Assembly (NCBI GenBank): GCA_039714715.1
Contig: JBDLIU010000158.1
Span: forward strand, 1 to 10,441
Source of the DNA: S012-113 sp039714715
GTDB lineage: Bacteria > Bacteroidota > Bacteroidia > Cytophagales > Cyclobacteriaceae
Length of the DNA: 10,441 bases
Reading direction: 5' to 3'
The notes under the pieces are model-generated. The model worked only from the letters and a program-made list of their open reading frames with translations. It made no database searches and had not been told where the DNA came from. Positions 1 to 5,464 of the stretch are shown here, one piece after another. Each line of letters opens with the position of its first letter. Position 1 is the first letter of the stretch. A program made the position numbers and the translations under genes.

Positions 1-963
1 CAAATCGATAGTCCAGGCAAATATGGTTGGTGAATTCATTCCTGTTGCAACCCCGAGCAATGCCCCTGCAATAAAAAAATGAGTTGGATTGGGGGCAATG
101 CCAACATACCACATAGAAAACATTATCAATAAGGTTGAAACTCGTAGTACAGGAATCCGTCCATAGACATCTGAAACCTTCCCTGCCACTAATCTGGCAA
201 CGATCGATGAGGCTGTAATACTAGCAAAAAACAACCCTTTATTCAATACCCCCAGGTAAACACTATAATCAGGAATAATAGTTAGTACTACCCCAAATGA
301 ATAGGCAGTAAGAAGCATGACAATTGAAGGTGCAATTACTTTTGGCTCAAACACCTCGTTAAAAGGAATAATAAGCATGGAGAGCTTGAATTGATGTTTT
401 ACAGTCACTGTTTCAGTCATGCCCAGCAGGATTATAATTGACAAAATGGCAAAAGCTGAAGATGTATAAAACATAATGTCTGTAGAAAAATTATTTGCTA
501 CAAATCCTCCAATAGCAGGGCCGGCTGCTATACCAAGGCTGCCAAATACGCCAAGCATTCCCATAGCCTCTCCTCTTCGATTATCCGGAACAATATCTGC
601 CACATATGCTGATGTGCCTGTAGGTTTGAATCCTGTTGAAAAACCATGAAAGAATCGTAGAAGCAAGAATCCGAAGACGGTACCTACAACCGGGTATAAG
701 AAACCAAGGATAAAACAAACACCTGCACCAAAAACCATTACGGGTATTCTGCCAACGGTGTCGGCCAGGCGCCCACTAAAGGGCCTGCTTATAGCTGCAC
801 TAAGTGTAAAAAGAGAAATTATATAACCTTTATACTCTGCACCCCCCAAACTAGTAAGGTAATCAGGCAGCTCGGGCACCATCATATTAAAGCTGGAGAA
901 AAACAAGAAAGAACTGACACATAATAGCCAGAATTGAACTGTAAACCCTCCTATTTCTTTCAT
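1..963 (-). CDS. MFS transporter, partial (C-terminus beyond window)
   Basis: The gene starts with ATG at 963 and stays open for 321 codons to the window edge, so the stop and about two last helices are missing. I translated it by hand. It is strongly hydrophobic, with roughly ten predicted membrane helices, and carries the major facilitator signature motif A (GRLADTVGRIPV, residues 64-75). A second copy sits at the same place in the second half (GKVSDVYGRIPV, 261-272), as expected from the internal duplication of the fold. A motif C-like stretch (GSLGIAAGPAIGG, 141-153) lies in predicted helix 5, as in proton-coupled drug exporters. The likely role is inner-membrane proton-driven efflux or uptake; the substrate cannot be told. 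It begins 3 bases after the prfB stop (TAA AGA ATG), so co-transcription is likely. An AAGGAAGG at 971-978 lies 7 bases before the start and is a rare good Shine-Dalgarno candidate here. Confidence 0.88.
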   Translation of the reverse strand, partial: MKEIGGFTVQFWLLCVSSFLFFSSFNMMVPELPDYLTSLGGAEYKGYIISLFTLSAAISRPFSGRLADTVGRIPVMVFGAGVCFILGFLYPVVGTVFGFLLLRFFHGFSTGFKPTGTSAYVADIVPDNRRGEAMGMLGVFGSLGIAAGPAIGGFVANNFSTDIMFYTSSAFAILSIIILLGMTETVTVKHQFKLSMLIIPFNEVFEPKVIAPSIVMLLTAYSFGVVLTIIPDYSVYLGVLNKGLFFASITASSIVARLVAGKVSDVYGRIPVLRVSTLLIMFSMWYVGIAPNPTHFFIAGALLGVATGMNSPTIFAWTIDL

Positions 964-966
964 TCT

Positions 967-2068
967 TTAACCTTCCTTGCTTGATTCCATAAGAAATGCC
1001 TTAATAAAATCCATCAGGTCGCCATCAAGAATATTTTGAACATCTGTTCTCTCTGTACCTGTTCTGGTATCCTTTACCAATTTATAAGGATGAAGCACAT
1101 AATTTCTTATTTGCGAGCCAAAATCTATCTTAAGTTTTGAGCTCTCGATTGCATCTCTGGCTTCGTTACGTTTGCTAATCTCAAGTTGATAAAGTCTTGA
1201 TTTAAGCATTTTCAAAGCTTTATCTTTATTCTTAAGTTGAGATCGTTCTTCCTGACATTCTACAATAATTGGATCATCAAGTTCCGGTGGTGTATAGTGA
1301 AGTCTAACTGCTGTTTCAACCTTGTTTACATTTTGGCCACCTGCTCCACCTGACCTGAAGGTATCGAACCTTACAAAAGCCTGGTTAATTTCAATGTTAA
1401 TGCTGTCATCAACCAATGGGTACACATAAACAGATGCAAACGATGTATGTCGCCTGGCACCGCTGTCAAATGGTGAAATACGAACCAGCCTATGAACACC
1501 GATTTCAGCCTTTAGATAGCCATAGGCAAAAGGTCCATTAAATTCCAATGTTGCAGATTTAATACCGGCCGTATCACCTGGTTGATAGTTAACCCTTTTA
1601 ACAGACATCTTCTGTTTCTCGCCCCACATGAGATACATGCGCATGAGCATTTCGGCCCAATCCTGACTCTCTGTGCCACCTGCCCCGGGATTAATTTCTA
1701 ACATGGCCGATAATTGATCCTCTTCATTGCTAAGCATCCGCTTAAACTCAAGGTCTTCTATTTTAACTAATAGTTTAGAATACTCTGCATCAATCTCCGC
1801 CTCCTCTGCTTCACCCATTTCATAAAACTCATAGAGGGTCTCAAGATCCTCAAATCCCGACTGAACAGCAGAATAACTATCAGTCCAGATTTTTTTCGAT
1901 CTTATCTCATGAAGTGTAGCTTCAGCTTCTTTAGGGTTCTCCCAGAAGCCTGGCTGAGCAGAAACAAGCTCCAGCTCTTCTATTTCGGAAGATTTAGTGT
2001 CGTAGTCAAAGATACCCCCTAAGGGCAATTACGCGAGACTTTAGCTCTTTCAGTTGGTCTGTTGTCAT
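967..2068 (-). CDS. prfB: Peptide chain release factor 2 (RF2), read through a programmed +1 frameshift
   Basis: RF2 recognises UGA and UAA stop codons and triggers hydrolysis of peptidyl-tRNA on the ribosome. The product is joined from 2068-2009 (20 codons, starting MTTDQLKEL) and 2007-967, skipping the T at 2008, giving 366 residues, close to the 365 of E. coli RF2. Visible hallmarks are the codon-recognition tripeptide SPF (residues 198-200, in RISPFDSG) and the catalytic GGQ loop (243-245, in SGGAGGQNVNK). The position matching E. coli residue 246 is Ser. The first part is coiled-coil-like and acidic, as usual for domain 1. An ATG at 2028 opens a 353-residue frame, but it begins with seven residues foreign to the family before the conserved DYD. 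The start at 2068 plus the frameshift restores the usual RGYL-DYD junction. There is no Shine-Dalgarno before 2068; the leader is AT-rich. The MFS gene follows at 3 bases. Confidence 0.96.
2003..2020 (-). promoter_or_regulatory. RF2 programmed +1 frameshift site
   Basis: On the minus strand the zero frame reads AGG GGG TAT CTT TGA C. The in-frame stop TGA occupies 2008-2006 and is the 21st codon of prfB. AGGGGG (2020-2015) is a Shine-Dalgarno-like stimulator placed 3 bases before the CTT slip codon (2011-2009). The +1 frame resumes with GAC TAC GAC (D-Y-D). This matches the classical E. coli prfB site as I remember it, including the C after TGA that makes termination weak. Known logic: when RF2 is scarce the TGA is decoded slowly, the ribosome slips, and more RF2 is made. 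The site is seen directly; its function is inferred from the family. Confidence 0.95.
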
Positions 2069-2086
2069 AAATAATTATTGAAAAAA

Positions 2087-2118
2087 CAAATGTCAGTAAA
2101 GTGTATTCTATTGCCAAT
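2087..2118 (-). promoter_or_regulatory. Possible prfB promoter (Bacteroidota -33/-7 type)
   Basis: On the minus strand ATTG (2118-2115) and GACATTTG (2094-2087) are separated by 20 bases. This resembles the TTTG-N19-21-TAnnTTTG Bacteroidota promoter with one mismatch in each box. A start about 7 bases downstream would leave a leader of roughly a dozen bases before the ATG at 2068. The upstream box falls inside the inverted repeats at 2105-2128. The match is imperfect, so this is tentative. Confidence 0.3.
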
Positions 2119-2128
2119 AGAATTGGCA
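2105..2128. repeat. Two overlapping inverted repeats upstream of prfB
   Basis: ATTCTATTG (2105-2113) and CAATAGAAT (2115-2123) form a perfect 9-bp inverted repeat around one central base. TGCCAAT (2112-2118) and ATTGGCA (2122-2128) form a second perfect 7-bp repeat with a 3-base loop that reuses part of the first. The two pairings exclude each other. There is no T-run after either on the minus strand, so a plain terminator is unlikely. An operator or a leader switch is possible. Confidence 0.6.
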
Positions 2129-2176
2129 TAAATTACACCGAATAGTTTTATATAATAAATGATGTTTAAGAAATGA

Positions 2177-2521
2177 TTACTTTACACGATATCCTTCCTT
2201 CAGTAATAATTCTTTTATCTTTCCCCTGAAATCTCCCTGGATAATTATTTCTGCATTTTTTGCCGATCCCCCTACTCCACATTTTGTTTTCAACAGTTTA
2301 CCAAGCACCTTTAGATCTGCTTCCGTACCAACAAAGCCGGAAACCAGTGTAACCTGTTTGCCTTTCCGCTGCTTTTTATCAAGCATTACCCTTAAAACTT
2401 GTTCGTTATTGGGTAACGTCTCTTCTGCTTCCTCTCCATCGTATTCGTAATCAAAGTCATCACTTGTAGAGTAAACTACTCCCAAACGCTCCTTCCAGTC
2501 ATTTTCAGGTTTTCTCGCCAT
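2177..2521 (-). CDS. SUI1/eIF1-like translation factor, YciH family
   Basis: This is a 114-residue protein. The C-terminal three quarters (about residues 40-114) is an SUI1 domain: a basic start (KKQRKGKQVTLVSGF, 49-63), the conserved loop KTKCGVGGSAKN (78-89), and a closing I-I-I-Q-G-D-F-R-G strand and helix ending in GYRVK. The N-terminal 40 residues are acidic and low in complexity. SUI1 proteins are related to eukaryotic eIF1; the bacterial YciH form has been linked to start-codon fidelity and translation control under stress, but its role in this phylum is not settled. It acts in the cytoplasm at the small ribosomal subunit. No Shine-Dalgarno is visible; the ATG follows an A-rich stretch. 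It lies downstream of the stress protein, from which it is separated by a hairpin, and upstream of prfB, a neighbour also in translation. Confidence 0.9.
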   Translation of the reverse strand: MARKPENDWKERLGVVYSTSDDFDYEYDGEEAEETLPNNEQVLRVMLDKKQRKGKQVTLVSGFVGTEADLKVLGKLLKTKCGVGGSAKNAEIIIQGDFRGKIKELLLKEGYRVK

Positions 2522-2528
2522 AGTTTTG

Positions 2529-2562
2529 TAAAAATAGCTGGTCGTAGAATATTTACGACCAG
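2529..2562 (-). terminator. Rho-independent terminator after the universal stress gene
   Basis: CTGGTCGTA and TACGACCAG (2538-2546 and 2554-2562) form a perfect 9-bp stem with a 7-base loop. On the minus strand it is followed by CTATTTTTAC. It begins 11 bases after the stress-protein stop, as expected of an intrinsic terminator. It ends only about 8 bases before the SUI1 start codon, so transcription of that gene must either read through it or start inside it. Confidence 0.75.
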
Positions 2563-2573
2563 TATTGGGATTT

Positions 2574-3425
2574 TTAATACTTCATAGAAACAGTAAGAAC
2601 TGGCCGTTTAGCATGATTTACCATATCCTCCGCAATACTTCCTCGTATGATTCTACTTAATCCGGTGTGAGATGATGTGCCCATAACAATCATTGTAGCT
2701 TCAATATCATCTGCAAAATGCCTTATCCCATCTTCTTCAATAACGTCATTAAACACATGAATTTCAGCATCGGCCAATTCATGCCTGATTACAAACTCTC
2801 TTAATAAAGGTTTTGTAATCTTATCTGACTTAAAATTATTGGGTGTGTTAATCCACACAATATTTATTTTAGAACCAAATACCTTTGCAATATCTCTAAG
2901 AGTCTCTATCACATGACCCTCATTATCGCCAATGTCAGTAGCATAAACAATAGAGCTAAAAGCTGATTCCTCTACAGGCTTTTTAACTGACAAAACAGGG
3001 CACTTGGCTTTACGAACCACTTTCTCAGTATTGGATCCTATCAATACTTCGCTTAGTCCGGTGGCTCCTTTGGTTCCCATTACAATAAAATCAATATTGT
3101 TTTCTTCAACGGCTTCAAAAATATGCCCAAACGGTGAACCAATTTTTATTATTTCTGATACTTCAAATCCTTTTAATTCACTTACTTCAATAAGTTTTTT
3201 CATCTCCTCATGCGCTCTGTTTATTGATTCATGAACCATCATGGAATCAGCATATGAGTCAAAATTTGAAGGTGTTCCTGTAGCGCTTATCGATTCGGAA
3301 CTGGTCACTTCAATAGAATGAAGAAAAACTAATTCAGCTTTAAATTTCAATGCCAATATTCTAGCAGCTCCGGCAGCATTTTGGGCTTCCTGTGAGAAAT
3401 CAGTGGGTATAAGTATCTTTTTCAT
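2574..3425 (-). CDS. Tandem-domain universal stress protein (UspA family)
   Basis: This 283-residue cytoplasmic protein is made of two UspA domains. Domain 1 (1 to about 148) opens with KKILIPTDFS and holds the ATP-binding signature G-2x-G-9x-G-S at G117, G120, G130 and S131. Domain 2 (about 156-283) opens with SSIVYATDIG and repeats the layout (G249, then position 252, G262-S263), but its second glycine is Ser252. Both domains end in the usual P-V-L-(S/T)-V strand. The double-domain length is typical of the family in this phylum. Known role: induced in stress or growth arrest, with nucleotide binding in the G2xG9xG type; the molecular task is generally unclear. The altered motif suggests domain 2 may bind nucleotide weakly or not at all (inference). 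It diverges from the ACT-domain gene and is followed by a strong hairpin, so it is probably a single-gene transcript. Confidence 0.93.
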   Translation of the reverse strand: MKKILIPTDFSQEAQNAAGAARILALKFKAELVFLHSIEVTSSESISATGTPSNFDSYADSMMVHESINRAHEEMKKLIEVSELKGFEVSEIIKIGSPFGHIFEAVEENNIDFIVMGTKGATGLSEVLIGSNTEKVVRKAKCPVLSVKKPVEESAFSSIVYATDIGDNEGHVIETLRDIAKVFGSKINIVWINTPNNFKSDKITKPLLREFVIRHELADAEIHVFNDVIEEDGIRHFADDIEATMIVMGTSSHTGLSRIIRGSIAEDMVNHAKRPVLTVSMKY

Positions 3426-3430
3426 CTGTT

Positions 3431-3454
3431 ATTTACTTAGTAAATGATATTCAG
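3431..3454. repeat. Palindrome and first copy of a 10-mer upstream of the stress-protein gene
   Basis: ATTTACTTAGTAAAT (3431-3445) has perfect 7-bp arms around one central base and lies 5 to 20 bases before the stress-protein start. It abuts TGATATTCAG (3445-3454), which recurs exactly at 3523-3532 on the other side of the same divergent intergenic region. Either could be a regulator site; I could not place a convincing promoter for the stress gene here. Confidence 0.4.
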
Positions 3455-3536
3455 CACTAAATACGATCAATTGTTCATGGGTTAAGTTAAGAAAAATGCC
3501 GCTAATTTGAAATAATTTTAATTGATATTCAGTCAG

Positions 3537-3568
3537 TTTGAATAGACTATTTAAATTTCCTAGATTTA
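3537..3568 (+). promoter_or_regulatory. Probable promoter of the ACT-domain gene (Bacteroidota type)
   Basis: TTTG (3537-3540) and TAGATTTA (3561-3568) are 20 bases apart, matching the TTTG-N19-21-TAnnTTTG pattern with only the last base of the -7 box changed. A start near 3575 would give a leader of about ten bases before the ATG at 3585. No Shine-Dalgarno is present. Confidence 0.5.
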
Positions 3569-3584
3569 GATTAAGAAAACAACA

Positions 3585-3971
3585 ATGAAACTAAATCTAT
3601 TCCTATTACCGGAAACATACGGCATCTACCAAGTAAGTAAGGATAATTCAATACCAAACTGGATTGATAAAAACTACTTCAATAGTATCACCCATACCGA
3701 TGAAGAAATTTCCATTGTATGTAAACAAACTAAAGATGCCATAGGATACCAGAGTAAATTCGAAAATTGGCGATTATTAAAAGTGGAAGGTCCGCTTGAT
3801 TTTTCACAAACAGGTGTTATTTCAAATATTTCGGAAATCCTTAATTACCAGAATGTATCTGTTTTTATTATCTCAACCTTTAATACAGACTATATTTTTA
3901 TTCAGAAGGAACAATTAGAGGAGGCAGTTAAGGCGTTTGATCATCATGGGTATTTTATATATGATGCATAG
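3585..3971 (+). CDS. ACT-domain protein (ACT_7 / COG3603-like)
   Basis: This is a 128-residue soluble protein. Recognisable blocks of the small ACT_7 (CASTOR-like) family appear in order: an N-terminal LPETYGIYQV strand (8-17), the EISIVC strand (41-46), the W-R-L-L-K-V-E-G-P-L-D-F-S-Q-T-G-V block (62-78), the second strand pair VSVFIISTFNTDYIFI (91-106), and a final helix before GYFIY. ACT domains usually bind small ligands, often amino acids, and regulate a partner; bacterial stand-alone members have no settled function. No enzyme domain is attached. It is probably expressed alone from the promoter at 3537-3568. Its stop lies 4 bases from the menA stop on the other strand, so the two transcripts probably overlap at their ends. 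Confidence 0.85.
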   Translation: MKLNLFLLPETYGIYQVSKDNSIPNWIDKNYFNSITHTDEEISIVCKQTKDAIGYQSKFENWRLLKVEGPLDFSQTGVISNISEILNYQNVSVFIISTFNTDYIFIQKEQLEEAVKAFDHHGYFIYDA

Positions 3972-3975
3972 GTCC

Positions 3976-4872
3976 TCAAAGAATTATTGCCAATCCAAAG
4001 GCCAGCATAAATATAAATGTCGAAATCGCTAATTGCTTAAGGTACGGATCAAGGTCTTTTTTTTCTTTAGTACTTGACACTTTATAGCCATTCAGAAATA
4101 ATAATGGTAATCCCACCAAACTAACAAGTCTGATCATGGTAATGTCTCTTAAAAAGACATAGACTGCTGATAGCATGATAGCTGCCAAAATCAGAATCCA
4201 GTGATATGCTTTTGCAAAACCAACACCAAACCTTACAGGAATAGTATTTTTCCCCGCATTCCTGTCTGAGTCAGCATCACGCAAATTATTAATATTTAAC
4301 ACACCTGTTGCCAATGCACCCATTGCCAGTGCCGGGAGAAAAACTTCTGAAGGAATTGATTTAGCATATAAAAAGTAACTGCCTCCCACACCAAGTATTC
4401 CAAAAAATATAAGTACCATTAAATCACCTAAACCTGCATAACCATAAGGAGCTTTACCAGCTGTGTATGTATAAGCAGCAATTATGCTCAAAATACCAAA
4501 TCCCAAAAACCAAAAGAACAATTTAGTGCCAATCCCTACAGAAACATACAGTAATACATTTCCTGACACAAATGATAAAATAGCAAATAGGATTATCCCA
4601 TACTTCATTTCTTTCGATGAAATAACACCGCTTTGTACAGCCCTTTCAGGACCCACTCTTTCTTCATTATCAGCTCCATGAATGGAATCGCCATAGTCAT
4701 TGGCCAGGTTCGAAAGAATTTGTAATAAAACAGTAGTTATAGCTGCCCAGATAAATATACTGCTATTGAAAACACTGTCAGCTTCTGCTAAAAAGCTGCC
4801 CATCCCAATAGTTGATAATGCTAAAGGAAGCGTTCTAAGTCTTAGCGCTGAAATCCAGGTGTGTATTTTCAC
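3976..4872 (-). CDS. menA: 1,4-dihydroxy-2-naphthoate polyprenyltransferase (MenA)
   Basis: This 298-residue UbiA-superfamily inner-membrane enzyme joins a polyprenyl chain to 1,4-dihydroxy-2-naphthoate, giving demethylmenaquinone for the respiratory quinone pool. The two Asp-rich sites that hold Mg and prenyl diphosphate are visible: NDYGDSIHGAD (58-68) and NNLRDADSDRNAGKNT (195-210). Between them lies the MenA-type YTYTAGKAPYGYAGLGD-like loop (134-150). Eight or nine hydrophobic helices fill the rest, and the length is normal. The start is GTG at 4872; the resulting N-terminus (KIHTWISALRLRTLPLA) fits the family, and no better ATG is close. It is the last gene of the four-gene operon, 6 bases after the peroxidase stop. 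No terminator hairpin is evident at its end. Confidence 0.93.
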   Translation of the reverse strand: MKIHTWISALRLRTLPLALSTIGMGSFLAEADSVFNSSIFIWAAITTVLLQILSNLANDYGDSIHGADNEERVGPERAVQSGVISSKEMKYGIILFAILSFVSGNVLLYVSVGIGTKLFFWFLGFGILSIIAAYTYTAGKAPYGYAGLGDLMVLIFFGILGVGGSYFLYAKSIPSEVFLPALAMGALATGVLNINNLRDADSDRNAGKNTIPVRFGVGFAKAYHWILILAAIMLSAVYVFLRDITMIRLVSLVGLPLLFLNGYKVSSTKEKKDLDPYLKQLAISTFIFMLAFGLAIIL

Positions 4873-4878
4873 AATAGT

Positions 4879-5463
4879 TTAGCGAATATCCTTAATGAAT
4901 TCTTCAGACATTGGATTAATTCCAGAAGCGTAGAACTTCAGCAATTCTCCTTTTTCATTCACTAGATATTTACAGAAATTCCAGTTGGGAGCTTCATTGT
5001 TCCATCCGTTTTTATTTGCATCTGATAACCACTGGTACAGAGAATGCATATCGTCTCCTTTTACTGAAATTTTACTAAACATCTGGAAAGTCACTCCATA
5101 ATTTAGTTCACAGAACGATGCTATTTCTTCATCTGTGCCTGGTTCCTGGCCTCCAAAGTTGTTGGCAGGAAAACCGAGAATTGTTATCTTATCTCCATAC
5201 TGTTTATGAAGTTTTTGAAGATCCTTATATTGAGGGGTATAACCACATTCCGAAGCAGTATTAACAATTAACAGCTTTTTGCCCTTATATATTGAAAGAT
5301 CAATAGTATCACCCCCAATTGACACCATTTTAAAATCATATATCGATCCTTCAGGCGGTTTTACATCTGTGTCTGGTCTGGAAGAAACCTGTTTAAATCC
5401 ACATGATAAGGCACAAAATATAATGGCAACTGCAAATCCTGAATATAGATAAACTTTTTTCAT
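4879..5463 (-). CDS. Glutathione peroxidase-like thiol peroxidase, predicted lipoprotein
   Basis: This is a thioredoxin-fold peroxidase of the GPx family, 194 residues with the start chosen here. The peroxidatic Cys is C73 in NTASECGYTPQY; the other active-site residues are Q106 (in FGGQEPG), W161 and N162 (in NWNF). C118 (SFCELNYGV) is the likely resolving Cys, so thioredoxin is a more probable reductant than glutathione (family inference). The N-terminus (MKKVYLYSGFAVAIIFCALSC) looks like a lipoprotein signal with lipidated Cys at 21, although the -4 residue is Cys, which breaks the strict PROSITE pattern. No acidic surface-export motif follows the Cys, which suggests a periplasm-facing lipid anchor. 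An upstream in-frame ATG at 5487 would add MMFPTRCN and overlap argS. I prefer 5463, because the junction TAA-T-ATG with argS suits coupled translation and the signal peptide then starts at MKK. Confidence 0.88.
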   Translation of the reverse strand: MKKVYLYSGFAVAIIFCALSCGFKQVSSRPDTDVKPPEGSIYDFKMVSIGGDTIDLSIYKGKKLLIVNTASECGYTPQYKDLQKLHKQYGDKITILGFPANNFGGQEPGTDEEIASFCELNYGVTFQMFSKISVKGDDMHSLYQWLSDANKNGWNNEAPNWNFCKYLVNEKGELLKFYASGINPMSEEFIKDIR

Positions 5464-5464
5464 A

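Noticed and set aside
2003..2020. In-frame TGA in prfB as a pseudogene or sequencing error
   Set aside because: The stop lies in the known RF2 recoding context (AGGGGG, TAT, CTT, TGA, C), so it is a regulatory signal, not damage.
967..2028. prfB starting at the ATG at 2028
   Set aside because: Its first seven residues do not fit RF2; the upstream ATG at 2068 plus the CTT-TGA +1 shift restores the full conserved N-terminus.
3004..3234. Plus-strand 76-codon open frame inside the stress-protein gene
   Set aside because: It lies wholly antisense to a well-supported gene and has no family features or start signals.
3426..3500. A TAnnTTTG promoter for the stress-protein gene
   Set aside because: Minus-strand candidates such as TATCATTT miss two fixed positions and lack a spaced TTTG, so I did not annotate one.
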